In this document: piece after piece, positions 1-9,037 of the stretch
Layout: every line of letters begins with the position of its first letter
Numbering within the stretch: position 1 is the first letter of the stretch
Source: Methylomicrobium lacus LW14
GTDB lineage: Bacteria; Pseudomonadota; Gammaproteobacteria; Methylococcales; Methylomonadaceae
Length of the DNA stretch: 64,000 nucleotides
Direction: 5' to 3'
Assembly (NCBI RefSeq): GCF_000527095.1
Contig: NZ_AZUN01000001.1
Location: forward strand, 1,674,001 to 1,738,000
Notes under the pieces: generated by a model
Database searches by the model: none
Seen by the model: the letters and a program-made list of their open reading frames with translations, nothing else
What the model was told of the DNA's origin: nothing
Made by a program: the position numbers and the translations under genes

Positions 1-2431
1 GCTTCGCCAACATGTCGGGCAAATCGAGCCCTACGCCATCCAAATCGGACTGGATCGACAAGGTCGGCTTGCCGTCCAGATGCGGCAGGCGCAAGGCCAG
101 TCGATACGCCGTCTCGCCTTCTGCGAAATCGAGCCACGGCCAAGCGAATTGGGCGCGCAGAGCGTCGATGTCGACGCGCCCATCGACATGCACTTCGGTC
201 TGCTCAGCGGCCGTTTCGAGCCTGGCCTTGACCGGGTAATTCAATAGCTCCGCGGCGAGATTCTCGCCATAGATGCCCTTATCGTCGAATTTGACGCGGC
301 CGGTCACATGCCGCACCGGCAAATCCGGAGATTTCAGGCGCAACTCGGCATTTTCGAATCGGGCGTTTACATCGGTTTTATATTGCCCGCCCTGGCGCAG
401 CGGAATTTGCAGATCCAGACCGATCTGGGTCTTGCCTTGCGGCGCTGCCACCCGCAAAAAGGCATCCGCGCGCGCGGCCAGCGGGGAATTCTGAATATAT
501 TCGAGCGCCTGGTTGATTTCGCCTTCCAGCTCGCCGTTGATCGACAGCTTGTCGGCGGTTTGCAGATGCTGAATCTCGGCAGATGCCTGCTTGACCGCCA
601 CGCCATGCGACGAACCCTGCCGCACCGTCGCCCGCAAGCCATCCTGGTAAAAAACGACTTCCGCTGCCATACCGGTCAGATTCGGCCAACCCGGCTGATA
701 GGCAAGCTCCAGGTTTTCGACATCGAACATAACTTCGAAGACGCCACCCGCACCGGTAAACGGAAAATCGGCCGGATTGCCGTACAGCAGGAACCCGCCC
801 CTAGGCACTTTGCCTTGCACAAACGCATGATCGAGCCAGCTCACCACATCGGGCCCCATGATTTTGGCAGGCAAATAGCGGCTCACAATCTTCACATCGG
901 CGCAGGAAAACTGGCTCTGCAAATCGATGAACGGACTGCCGCCTGCATTCGGAACGGCAAGATGCAGCCGGTTTTGCATCTTTAACCCGCGCGACTCCAG
1001 CGCCAGTTGCGGGCTGTCGAAAGACCAGCCCTCGGCCGTTTGCCGCCATTGCACCCCGCCCTCGATACGATCGAACGGCACCGGCTCGCGGAACAGATTC
1101 GGCGCGTTGAAAAGCGCATCGGCGCCGGCCAGCTCGAGCGCTCCCTGTAGGCGACTGCCGTGAATGCGGCCCGACAGGTTATGGAATCCCGGGAAGGCGT
1201 TAACCGGTTCGATGCCGGCATGGCTGAAATCGCCGTTGACCGACAGCGACTGTTGTTCGGTATCCGCGAACAAGGCAAAATCCCGCAGTTCGCCTTTCAG
1301 CCCGGCATCCCGTAAAAACCGGGCCGCGGCGTCGTCAGCCGGCAGCAGAAATCGCCCCAACAACGCGGCTTCCTGTAAATCCAGATGTTCGGCGTACAGC
1401 CCGATCTGCCGGTTCGCTTTCTCCGCACCGCCAGTGCCCCCGACGCTGAATACCGCATCCGGCCAGGCTTTGATCTCGCCGCCGCTACGCGTCGCCAACT
1501 GAAGTTCCTTGATGTCCAGGCGCCAGCGCTGCTCGCTCAACGCCAAGCGAAACCGGCTGTGCAGTCGCTCGGCCGCGAACGTTTCCGCGCCGGGCCGCTT
1601 CAGTTTCAAACCCTTGATTTCGACCTGTCCCGCGACCGCAAGCGCTTGCGCCGGCTGCCAATCGCTCCAGACCTTCAGGTCGCCGCGCCCTGAGGCCAAG
1701 GTGATCGCCAGCGGCAAATCGAGCGTGACCCATTCGGGCAGGTTCAGGCTTTTGCCTTCGAGATAAGCGCGGCCCTGGAGCGACTTGAAATCGAACAGAT
1801 CGCCGCTCACGTCCATCGACATCCGGAGCGTCTTGCCGAATTTTTCCGGCAACTCCATCCACACATTGACGCGATGATGTCCGTTCTCGTTGATCAGCGC
1901 CATATCGGCCGACGCGAAAGTCAACGGCCGCCCCTGTCTTTGCTCATCCTGCCAGGTAATGTCGCTGTCGATCACCTCATATTTGCCGGTCTCGAGCAGC
2001 CACAACGGATTGCCTTCGCTCGCTTTCAATCCGGCAATGCTCAATTTGCCGTCCGCATTGCGTTTGATGGTCAGTTTCGCGCCGACCAGCGTGACCCAGG
2101 ACGACGCCAACAGCTCGCGTTTGAGCGCGGCCTGCAGCAAATGAATGCCGAGGCGGATTTCTTTCAGTTCGATCGCATTCTGCTTTCTCGCGGTGACCGA
2201 AGCGATGTCGATATCATTCAGCACAATTTCGGGACTGAAGCCGCGCACGCGCGCGCCGAGCTTGCCGATTTTTACCGGCGCGCCGACCATCACGCTGACT
2301 CTAGCCGCCAATCTGGCCTTATAACCCTCGACGCTGGACAAAACCAGACGCACGCTGGTCATGCCCAGCGCGATGATGATCAGACTCCAGAAAATCAGGT
2401 GCCGGGTAGCTCGGGTAATATGGTGGATCAT
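1..2431 (-). CDS. yhdP: YhdP family protein, AsmA-like (partial, C-terminus beyond window)
   Basis: The minus frame stays open from an ATG at 2431 to the window edge and gives about 810 residues of a protein usually near 1270. It begins with a short cytoplasmic stretch (MIHHITRATRHL) and one hydrophobic segment at about residues 12-32. A long beta-rich region follows, typical of YhdP/DUF3971 proteins. In the family these span the periplasm and are implicated in phospholipid transport to the outer membrane. The gene follows rng by about 90 bases on the same strand, and maf-rng-yhdP is the usual gammaproteobacterial order, which supports the name. The C-terminal AsmA-like part is not visible. 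Confidence 0.85.
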   Translation of the reverse strand, partial: MIHHITRATRHLIFWSLIIIALGMTSVRLVLSSVEGYKARLAARVSVMVGAPVKIGKLGARVRGFSPEIVLNDIDIASVTARKQNAIELKEIRLGIHLLQAALKRELLASSWVTLVGAKLTIKRNADGKLSIAGLKASEGNPLWLLETGKYEVIDSDITWQDEQRQGRPLTFASADMALINENGHHRVNVWMELPEKFGKTLRMSMDVSGDLFDFKSLQGRAYLEGKSLNLPEWVTLDLPLAITLASGRGDLKVWSDWQPAQALAVAGQVEIKGLKLKRPGAETFAAERLHSRFRLALSEQRWRLDIKELQLATRSGGEIKAWPDAVFSVGGTGGAEKANRQIGLYAEHLDLQEAALLGRFLLPADDAAARFLRDAGLKGELRDFALFADTEQQSLSVNGDFSHAGIEPVNAFPGFHNLSGRIHGSRLQGALELAGADALFNAPNLFREPVPFDRIEGGVQWRQTAEGWSFDSPQLALESRGLKMQNRLHLAVPNAGGSPFIDLQSQFSCADVKIVSRYLPAKIMGPDVVSWLDHAFVQGKVPRGGFLLYGNPADFPFTGAGGVFEVMFDVENLELAYQPGWPNLTGMAAEVVFYQDGLRATVRQGSSHGVAVKQASAEIQHLQTADKLSINGELEGEINQALEYIQNSPLAARADAFLRVAAPQGKTQIGLDLQIPLRQGGQYKTDVNARFENAELRLKSPDLPVRHVTGRVKFDDKGIYGENLAAELLNYPVKARLETAAEQTEVHVDGRVDIDALRAQFAWPWLDFAEGETAYRLALRLPHLDGKPTLSIQSDLDGVGLDLPDMLAK

Positions 2432-2522
2432 GAAAAACAGGTGAAAAGCAAAAAGCTCAAGGGCAAAGTATAAGCGTTGAAGGAGCCGCAGTTTGTTTGT
2501 CTATCGTCTTGTACCTTTCGCC

Positions 2523-3977
2523 TTATAAAAGCACCACATCATACTGTTCCTGATTATATTCGGCCTCGGCGCGGAACTTGATCTGCACGCCGAGAAACGC
2601 TTCGAGTTCGGCCAGCATGTCGGCCTCCTCGTCGAGCAGCATTTCGACGACTTCGTTGGAAGCCAGCACGAGCAGCTGCTTGACTTTGTATTGCCTGACC
2701 TCGCGGATGATTTCACGGAAGATTTCGAGGCAGACCGTTTCCGGCGTTTTCAACACGCCGCGGCCGCCGCAGGCCTTGCAGGGCTCGCAGAGGATGTGTT
2801 CGAGGCTTTCCCGCGTCCGCTTGCGGGTCATTTCGACCAGACCGAGCGCCGACACCTCGGAAATCTTGGTCTTCGCGTGATCCCTCTCCAGATGACGTTC
2901 GAGCGCCTGCAGCACCTGGCGCTTGTGCTCATCGCTCTGCATGTCGATGAAGTCGATGATGATGATGCCGCCGAGATTGCGCAGCCTGAGCTGGCGCGAG
3001 ATCGCCTGCGCCGCTTCGAGATTGGTCTTGAAGATCGTTTCTTCGAGATTGCGGCCGCTGACATAGCCGCCGGTATTCACGTCGACGGTCGTCATCGCCT
3101 CGGTCTGATCGAACACCAGATGACCGCCGGACTTCAGCTTGACCTTCCGGTCGAGCGCTTTTTGAATCTCGTTTTCGACATTGTAGATTTCGAACACCGG
3201 ACATTCGCCGGTATAGTGCTCGATCACCGGCACGATCTCGGGTACGAACACCTCGGCGAATTCAAGTAGACGGTGATAGGTTTCGGTCGAATCGACGCGC
3301 ACCCGGTCGATGCCTTCCTTGTATAAATCGCGCAGCGTTCTGACGCTGAGCGGCAAATCCTTGTGGATAAACTGCTTGGCCTTCGCGCCGGCAATCTTCG
3401 CCGAAATCGCGCCCCAGAGCTTCAGCAAAAAAGTCATGTCCGCGATCAGCACCGTTTCTTCGACGCATTCGGCCGCGGTCCGGGCAATGAAGCCGCCGCA
3501 ATTGTACTCCTGGCGGAACGCATCCAGGCAGGTCTTCAGACGCACTCTTTCCTCTTCGCACTCGATCCGGTGCGAGACGCCGGAATTGTTCGCATAAGGC
3601 ATATAGACCTGATAGCGCGACGGAATCGAGATTTCGGTGGTCAGCCTTGCGCCCTTGCTGCCGATGGGGTCTTTGACCACCTGCACGACGATGTGCTGGC
3701 CTTCGTATAGATAATGCTCGATATTTTCGGAACCCTTTTTTTCGAGCTCCTTGCTGGACAAATCGGAAAGATGCAAAAACGCGGCCCTGGGCAGTCCGAT
3801 GTCTACGAATGCGGCCTGCATGCCCGGCAGCACCCGGCACACCTCGCCCTTGTAGATATTGCCGACCAGTCCGCGCTGGCGGGTGCGTTCGATGATCAGT
3901 TCCTGCAGAATGCCGTTTTCGATAACCGCGACGCGCGTCTCGGGCGGCGTCACGTTGATTAAGATTTCTTCACTCAT
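2523..3977 (-). CDS. rng: Ribonuclease G
   Basis: 484 residues, the normal size of RNase G and much shorter than RNase E. The enzyme cuts single-stranded RNA, trims the 5' end of 16S rRNA and helps mRNA turnover in the cytoplasm. An S1-like RNA-binding domain lies at about residues 38-128. The catalytic DFIDM motif is at 342-346, and the Zn-link cysteines are in CEPCKAC at 397-403. The ATG at 3977 overlaps the end of maf by 8 bases, so the two are very probably co-transcribed. There is no long C-terminal scaffold as in RNase E. Confidence 0.95.
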   Translation of the reverse strand: MSEEILINVTPPETRVAVIENGILQELIIERTRQRGLVGNIYKGEVCRVLPGMQAAFVDIGLPRAAFLHLSDLSSKELEKKGSENIEHYLYEGQHIVVQVVKDPIGSKGARLTTEISIPSRYQVYMPYANNSGVSHRIECEEERVRLKTCLDAFRQEYNCGGFIARTAAECVEETVLIADMTFLLKLWGAISAKIAGAKAKQFIHKDLPLSVRTLRDLYKEGIDRVRVDSTETYHRLLEFAEVFVPEIVPVIEHYTGECPVFEIYNVENEIQKALDRKVKLKSGGHLVFDQTEAMTTVDVNTGGYVSGRNLEETIFKTNLEAAQAISRQLRLRNLGGIIIIDFIDMQSDEHKRQVLQALERHLERDHAKTKISEVSALGLVEMTRKRTRESLEHILCEPCKACGGRGVLKTPETVCLEIFREIIREVRQYKVKQLLVLASNEVVEMLLDEEADMLAELEAFLGVQIKFRAEAEYNQEQYDVVLL

Positions 3978-4554
3978 GTAAAACTTGGATGCCTTGTTGT
4001 AAGAGAAGTTCGGCCGTTTCGAACAAAGGCAGACCGACCACGCCGGAAAAACTGCCCGCTATCGACTGCACGAACACACTGCCGAGTCCCTGGATGGCAT
4101 AACTGCCGGCTTTGTCGGCCGGCTCGGTGGTTGCCCAGTAGGTCAACATTTCCGGTTCGCTGAGCGTTCGGAAAGTCACCTCGGTCACGCTCAGCGCCTC
4201 GCCGTGCGTGCGCCCGCGCAGCGAGACCGCGCTCAGAACCCGATGGGTTTGCCCGGACAATTGGCGCAGCATCGCCAGCGCATCCGCCCTATCCTTCGGC
4301 TTGCCCATGATACGGCCGTTTAGGACGACGGCGGTATCTGCCGCCAGCACCGGCAAGTCTTTATGCAGGGCCAGCCGATGGCAGGCCGCCGACTTTTCGG
4401 CCGCGATTCTGCGGGCATAGTCCGCCGGCGCCTCGTTGGCGTTCGGCGTTTCGTCGATGTCGACCGGCCAGACCTCGTAAGCAATGCCGATCTGATCCAG
4501 GAGCTCGCGTCGGCGCGGCGAGGCCGAGGCCAGGATGATTTGCGCCTTTTTCAT
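3970..4554 (-). CDS. maf: Maf family nucleotide pyrophosphatase
   Basis: 194 residues from the ATG at 4554. The frame is open further upstream, but the family start motif (ILASASPRRRELL) begins a few residues after this Met, and the ATG overlaps the rlmH stop as ATGA. Maf proteins hydrolyse non-canonical or modified nucleoside triphosphates (dTTP/UTP or m7GTP subfamilies) in the cytoplasm. The DTAVVLNG segment near residue 72 carries the conserved catalytic acidic residue. Which subfamily this copy belongs to cannot be settled by eye. It sits between rlmH and rng in one operon. Confidence 0.93.
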   Translation of the reverse strand: MKKAQIILASASPRRRELLDQIGIAYEVWPVDIDETPNANEAPADYARRIAAEKSAACHRLALHKDLPVLAADTAVVLNGRIMGKPKDRADALAMLRQLSGQTHRVLSAVSLRGRTHGEALSVTEVTFRTLSEPEMLTYWATTEPADKAGSYAIQGLGSVFVQSIAGSFSGVVGLPLFETAELLLQQGIQVLHE

Positions 4555-5021
4555 CCGCGATGGTAGGGGTGGTTGTTCAGGATGCTCCAGGCTCGGTAAA
4601 GTTGCTCGGCCACGACGATCCGCACCAGAGGGTGTGGAAAGGTCAGATTCGACAAACACCAAGATTCGCGCGCCGTGTTTTTGACCGCATCGGCCAGGCC
4701 TTCCGGCCCCCCTATCAATAAGGCGATATTTCGGCCGCTTTCGAGCCAGCGTTTCAAAGACACTGAAAGTTCCGGCGTGGACCAGGGCTTGCCGGCCAGA
4801 TCGAGCGTGACCGAATGACAATTGGCCGGCATCGCGGCCAGCATCCTGTCGCCTTCGTCCTTCACGATACGGGCGACATCACAGTTCTTGCCGCGGTTGC
4901 CCGGCTGAATTTCCTTCAAAATCAATTCGCATTCCCGCGGCAGCCGCTTCGCGTATTCGTCGTAACCCTGCTGCACCCAAGCCGGCATGCGGTTTCCTAT
5001 CGAAATCAGATGTATTTGCAT
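4551..5021 (-). CDS. rlmH: 23S rRNA (pseudouridine1915-N3)-methyltransferase RlmH
   Basis: 156 residues from the ATG at 5021 (MQIHLISIGNRMPAWV), matching the usual 155. The in-frame extension upstream to 5087 has no family resemblance. RlmH is a SPOUT methyltransferase that modifies a pseudouridine in helix 69 of 23S rRNA on 70S ribosomes. The C-terminal knot motif is visible as LLIGGPEGL at about residues 101-109, and the tail SNLTFPHPLVRIVVAEQLYR is highly characteristic. It is the first gene of the rlmH-maf-rng-yhdP set seen here; rsfS, often upstream, is absent. Confidence 0.95.
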   Translation of the reverse strand: MQIHLISIGNRMPAWVQQGYDEYAKRLPRECELILKEIQPGNRGKNCDVARIVKDEGDRMLAAMPANCHSVTLDLAGKPWSTPELSVSLKRWLESGRNIALLIGGPEGLADAVKNTARESWCLSNLTFPHPLVRIVVAEQLYRAWSILNNHPYHRG

Positions 5022-5550
5022 CGGTGCAGCATACAGAGAAGACGCGTCTGATGCAATAAGGCCCGAGCCAACGTAATTTGGCGGCAAACCAGACCGGCAA
5101 CAGACACCAAAATTTAAGTCGATTGTAAAGCATTTGAGCTAGACTAAGGAAATAGTCCCATCTAGCTGATTAAATCAGGGACATGAGTATGCCTCAGGCA
5201 TTACCGGCAAGCCGGCAGACACATTCTTTACACCGCCTGCCTGTCTGGATAAGACGGCATTTGAGGCCGATGAAAAATTCGCGAAAATAGGCTGCCGCAA
5301 TCGATCAGGATTTTTAGCATAGCTAATAATAGAAGTTAGATTAAAATAACCAACTATAAGCTCATATAAAAACACAGCCTTATCTAAAAACCTCTAGGAA
5401 CGCTTGCCAGGAAAGCCTATTTTTACGACTAACGAATAGATGCCCCAATCCAAAACATTATGCTAAACTTAAGAAAGCATAGGATAGATTTTTCCGGATA
5501 GGATAGCCCTATCCTTTGATACCATTGATTTTAAACGCTTGGAGAGTCAA
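5022..5550. other. Intergenic region upstream of the small secreted protein gene
   Basis: About 530 AT-richer bases with no convincing ORF. The region is divergent: rlmH leaves to the left and the gene at 5551 to the right, so promoters for both should lie here. The only clear structure is a cluster of GGATAG repeats near 5482-5514, listed separately. No tRNA or riboswitch was recognised. Confidence 0.5.
5482..5514. promoter_or_regulatory. Cluster of GGATAG repeats with one inverted copy
   Basis: GGATAG occurs at 5482-5487, 5496-5501 and 5501-5506, and its complement CTATCC at 5509-5514. The last two can form a small stem. The cluster lies 37-69 bases before the start at 5551, so it may be a regulator site or a 5' leader structure. 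No known operator was matched. Confidence 0.3.
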
Positions 5551-5994
5551 ATGAAGAAAGTTAGCTCATTGGTTTTGCTCTTTTCTGTTTCGCTTGCGAC
5601 ACCAAGCTTCGCACAAACCCCGCAAGCGGTCGAAAGCGATGGCTATGATGTGATGATGGATATATTTCTGCGGCCGGCCGGCATCGTCGGCACGCTGGTT
5701 GGCGCGGGCCTGTTTGTGGGCCTAAGCCCCATCACCGCACTGGCCGCCATCCCTGCGCCCCACGATGCATTTGAAAAACTGGGCAATACCATCGTCTGCA
5801 AGCCGTTCAAATATACCTTTGAAAGACCGGTAGGCGATTATGAATATGACAAGGACTGCACACGTAAGGCCCCCGCGCCGATGCCGGTGGCGCAACGCGT
5901 CGAACCGCAGCCCGCCCCGGTGCCGCCGCCAGCCGAGCCACCCAGCGTCAACAAAAAACTGGATGCCATTTTTAAACGCGAAATGATGAAGTAA
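5551..5994 (+). CDS. Hypothetical secreted proline-rich protein
   Basis: 147 residues. The ATG at 5551 has a good ribosome binding site (GGAGAG, 5541-5546). A signal peptide covers residues 1-21 with a likely cut after SFA. A hydrophobic Gly/Ala-rich stretch at about 42-65 could be a membrane segment. A domain with two cysteines follows (IVCKPFKYTFERPVGDYEYD). The tail is proline-rich (PQPAPVPPPAEPP), then a short basic end. This looks like a small envelope protein common in methylotrophs and related bacteria, but I cannot name the family. It is a monocistronic unit between divergent rlmH and convergent ispF. Confidence 0.75.
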   Translation: MKKVSSLVLLFSVSLATPSFAQTPQAVESDGYDVMMDIFLRPAGIVGTLVGAGLFVGLSPITALAAIPAPHDAFEKLGNTIVCKPFKYTFERPVGDYEYDKDCTRKAPAPMPVAQRVEPQPAPVPPPAEPPSVNKKLDAIFKREMMK

Positions 5995-6056
5995 TCTTTG
6001 GGTGCTGGGCACAAGGTCCGGGGCGGCAGTCTTCGGGCCTTGCGCCCTGTTCCTGA

Positions 6057-6524
6057 TTATTCGACCAACACCACCGCCTGCACCGCAATCCCTTCCTTAC
6101 GGCCTTCGAAGCCGAGCTTCTCGGTCGTGGTGGCCTTCACATTGATGCAGTCGACTTCGGTCTCTAAATCTTCGGCAATGTTTCGGCACATCGCGGCAAT
6201 ATGCGGCGCCATTTTCGGCGCTTGCGCGATGATCGTGATGTCGGCATTGACCAACCGGTAGCCCTTGTCCCGCACGACGCCATACACATGGCGCAGCAAT
6301 ACGCGGCTGTCCGCGCCTTTGAACTCAGGATCGGTGTCCGGAAAATGCTTGCCGATGTCGCCCAGCGCGGCGGCGCCGAGCAGCGCATCGGCCAGCGCAT
6401 GCAGCACCACGTCGCCATCCGAATGCGCTTCGAGCCCTTTCTCGTAAGGAATCGTAACGCCGCCCAAAATGATGTGATCGCCCTCATTGAAGCGGTGCAC
6501 ATCATAACCCTGCCCTATTCTCAT
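6057..6524 (-). CDS. ispF: 2-C-methyl-D-erythritol 2,4-cyclodiphosphate synthase
   Basis: 155 residues, typical for IspF. It converts CDP-methylerythritol 2-phosphate to the cyclic diphosphate with release of CMP, in the non-mevalonate isoprenoid pathway. The metal ligands are visible: Asp8 and His10 in GYDVHRF and His42 in DGDVVLHAL. The sequence EAHSDGD is also conserved. In many gammaproteobacteria ispF follows ispD directly; here a TPR-methyltransferase gene separates them, all on the minus strand. Confidence 0.97.
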   Translation of the reverse strand: MRIGQGYDVHRFNEGDHIILGGVTIPYEKGLEAHSDGDVVLHALADALLGAAALGDIGKHFPDTDPEFKGADSRVLLRHVYGVVRDKGYRLVNADITIIAQAPKMAPHIAAMCRNIAEDLETEVDCINVKATTTEKLGFEGRKEGIAVQAVVLVE

Positions 6525-6553
6525 CTATCTATTACCTATCGTATTCAAAGGAT

Positions 6554-7873
6554 TTATTTTACAGTCGCTGTCACCAGCAAACCGGCTACCGGCTCACCGC
6601 GCTCCATTCTCAGAACCACAGTCCGCCGCGACAACAGGGTAAGACCACAAGCCTCCAGCGCCTGAGTCACATAATCCGAATCATGCGAATAGCGGCCGTG
6701 ATGGTTTAACTTAAAGTCCCGGCGCTCGCCGTCCTCGATTTTTTCCAGCGTAAAGACCAGACAACCTCCCGCCTTCAGCGCCTTGCCGGCCGCCCCAAAA
6801 AAAGGCCGAAGTTCGCCGAAATAGCAGAGGGTATCGGCCGAAACGATCAGGTCGAATGCCGCGGCATAGCGTCCGATATACTCGACCAGTTCGGCTTCCG
6901 CCAATTCGTCGTAAAGGTCGCGGCCCTGGGCTTTATGTAACATCGCAGGCGATAGATCGACGCCGATCAACTGGCGCGCATACGGTTTTAAATAAACGCC
7001 GCATAATCCGGTTCCGCAGCCGGCATCCAGCACGAAAAGCCGGTTTTGCGCTTCGGGAAAAATTTCGGCGACCGCCTGCGCGGTCAATTCGGGCGCGCGA
7101 TAGTCGAGCCTCTGTAAGACTTCGTCGAAACTGGCGGCAAAGCCGTCGAAGGTTTGCTGAATATAAGCATCCGATGCGCGCTCGGGAATATCGGCGCCGA
7201 TACTGGCGGACAAATAATGTTTCGCGATCGGACTGCCAGGATCGACCTCCAGCCATTTGCCCAACACTTCTGCGGCAGCATCGAACTGGCCCTTGAGATG
7301 CCACATCTGCCATAGGCTTTCATAGGCGTCCTTTTGCTTCGGCTTCAACGCTATCGACTGGAGATAGACCTCCGCAGCTTTCTGGATTTCATTCTGATCC
7401 TGATAGCTGTTGCCTAGGTTGTGCAGAAAATCGGCATTATCCGGGGCCAGCGAGAGCGCTGTTTGCAGCATCCGCACTGACTCTTCCAGGTCGCCGGTTT
7501 TCCTGAGCACGACACCGAGATTATTGTATGCACCGGCATGCTCCGGCTCCAGCGCCAGCACTTTACGATAAATCGCGGCGGCTTTTGCCATATCGCCGGT
7601 CTCTTTGTAAATATTGCCCAGATTCATCCGGGCATCCAAATACTGGGGATTCATCCGCAAGGCCCGCTCGATACGGGCAATCGCCTCAGAGCTGCGTCCG
7701 CGCTGATGCAGCAGCACGCCGAAAAAATGCAGCGCATCGGGATTCGACGGCTGGGTTTTCAACACCGCACGGTAGATTTTTTCAGCCTCGTCCAGGCGTC
7801 CTTGCCGATGGGCGTCGATAGCGAGTTTGAGCTTTTCGGCTGTGCTGTGGATTTTTGGCCCGCTATGTCGCAT
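6554..7873 (-). CDS. TPR-repeat protein with C-terminal SAM-dependent methyltransferase domain
   Basis: 439 residues. Residues 12-220 hold about six tetratricopeptide repeats (for example DARMNLGNIYKETGDMAKAA and GAYNNLGVVLRKTGDLEES). Residues 230-439 form a class I methyltransferase domain with the SAM-binding motif VLDAGCGTGL at 281-290 and a following acidic motif (LIGVDLSPAM). Such fusions occur in many proteobacteria, usually without a known substrate. The TPR part suggests a protein partner or protein substrate. It is inserted between ispD and ispF on the same strand, but nothing in the sequence links it to isoprenoid synthesis. Confidence 0.85.
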   Translation of the reverse strand: MRHSGPKIHSTAEKLKLAIDAHRQGRLDEAEKIYRAVLKTQPSNPDALHFFGVLLHQRGRSSEAIARIERALRMNPQYLDARMNLGNIYKETGDMAKAAAIYRKVLALEPEHAGAYNNLGVVLRKTGDLEESVRMLQTALSLAPDNADFLHNLGNSYQDQNEIQKAAEVYLQSIALKPKQKDAYESLWQMWHLKGQFDAAAEVLGKWLEVDPGSPIAKHYLSASIGADIPERASDAYIQQTFDGFAASFDEVLQRLDYRAPELTAQAVAEIFPEAQNRLFVLDAGCGTGLCGVYLKPYARQLIGVDLSPAMLHKAQGRDLYDELAEAELVEYIGRYAAAFDLIVSADTLCYFGELRPFFGAAGKALKAGGCLVFTLEKIEDGERRDFKLNHHGRYSHDSDYVTQALEACGLTLLSRRTVVLRMERGEPVAGLLVTATVK

Positions 7874-7908
7874 AAGTGAAAACTCGTGGATTCAGCGTGG
7901 AGGATTCT

Positions 7909-8610
7909 TTACGGAGCCGCTTGTTGCTCCAGATAAAATGTTGCCAGCGCCAAGTCTTCGGGCCGGGTGATTTTGAGATTGTCGGGCCGGCCTTCGACGA
8001 TTTTTGGCTTGAGGCCCTTCAACTCCAGCGCGCTGGCTTCATCGGTAATCATCGGATTGCCTTCGGCTTCGATCAGCGCGGCTCTCAACATGCCGTAGCG
8101 AAACATCTGCGGCGTCAACGCGCGCCAGATATGGCGGCGGTCGAGCGTGCCGACGATCGCATTGCCCTGCACGTCTTTCAACGTATCGTGCGAGGACAGC
8201 GCCAGGATGCCGCCGACCGGGTCATCGGCCAGGGTATCGATTAATTGATGAATGTCTTCGGAGGTGATGCAGGGCCGCGCCGCATCATGCACCAGCACCC
8301 AGTCGTTGTCATCGGCGCGGCCCTGCAGCGTCTTCAACGCGGACAGCACCGAATCGGCCCTTTCCTTGCCGCCGGGAGCGGTCACGATCCGGGGATCGCG
8401 CGCTAATTCGAGTTCGGGCCAGTAAGGGTCTTCCACCGAAATCGCCACCGCGACCACGGAGAATACCTCGGCGCCCAAGAGGCGGATCAGGGTTTGCTCG
8501 ATCACCGTTTTGCCGGCCAGTTCGAGATATTGTTTGGGGCGGTCGGACTGCATGCGCTTGCCGACGCCGGCCGCGGGCACCACGGCCCAGAATTTGAGTG
8601 CTTGAGTCAT
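7909..8610 (-). CDS. ispD: 2-C-methyl-D-erythritol 4-phosphate cytidylyltransferase
   Basis: About 233 residues from the ATG at 8610; a TTG just upstream at 8613 is possible. IspD joins CTP and methylerythritol 4-phosphate. The nucleotide-binding motif AAGVGKRMQSDRPKQYLEL is at the N-terminus, and VLVHDAARPC and TDEASALE follow in the expected order. Upstream lies ftsB, and the ftsB-ispD order is standard in gammaproteobacteria. The ribosome binding site is weak. Confidence 0.96.
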   Translation of the reverse strand: MTQALKFWAVVPAAGVGKRMQSDRPKQYLELAGKTVIEQTLIRLLGAEVFSVVAVAISVEDPYWPELELARDPRIVTAPGGKERADSVLSALKTLQGRADDNDWVLVHDAARPCITSEDIHQLIDTLADDPVGGILALSSHDTLKDVQGNAIVGTLDRRHIWRALTPQMFRYGMLRAALIEAEGNPMITDEASALELKGLKPKIVEGRPDNLKITRPEDLALATFYLEQQAAP

Positions 8611-8695
8611 CAAGAGGAATTAAATCGCGGCACAGACTGGCCGCCGTATCGGATCGACAGGCGATGCGCCAAAGCTCATTCACCCGGTGGATTCA

Positions 8696-8974
8696 TTAGG
8701 GTTTTTTTTCGATCACCTGAAAAAAAGTTTCGTCTTCGCGAATCATGCCCAACTCATCGCGCGCACGTTCTTCGATCGCTTCCTGCCCTTTATGCAGGTC
8801 CTTGACTTCCGCATAAAGCTTCTCGTTGCGCTGCCGTTTTTCCTCACCCAATTTCTTCAATTCCGCCAGGCGCTGTTGATAGGCGCGCGTCTCCTTCAGA
8901 CTGCCGTCGCCGAGCCACAGGCGGTACTGGAAATGAATGATCAGCAGGATGATGACCGCAACGAGAAATTTCAT
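8696..8974 (-). CDS. ftsB: Cell division protein FtsB
   Basis: 92 residues from the ATG at 8974 (MKFLVAVIILLIIHFQYRLWLG); the in-frame extension to 9001 adds a short basic lead. One N-terminal transmembrane helix at about residues 3-20 is followed by a periplasmic coiled coil (ETRAYQQRLAELKKLGEEKR) and the RDELGMIREDETFF segment typical of FtsB. In the divisome it pairs with FtsL and binds FtsQ. The eno-ftsB-ispD order fits the usual gammaproteobacterial arrangement. Confidence 0.93.
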   Translation of the reverse strand: MKFLVAVIILLIIHFQYRLWLGDGSLKETRAYQQRLAELKKLGEEKRQRNEKLYAEVKDLHKGQEAIEERARDELGMIREDETFFQVIEKKP

Positions 8975-9037
8975 GGCATTCCGTCTCAAGGCACGGCACA
9001 AGGCATCAATGCCCCGCCCGCGCCTTGATTCAAAGTT

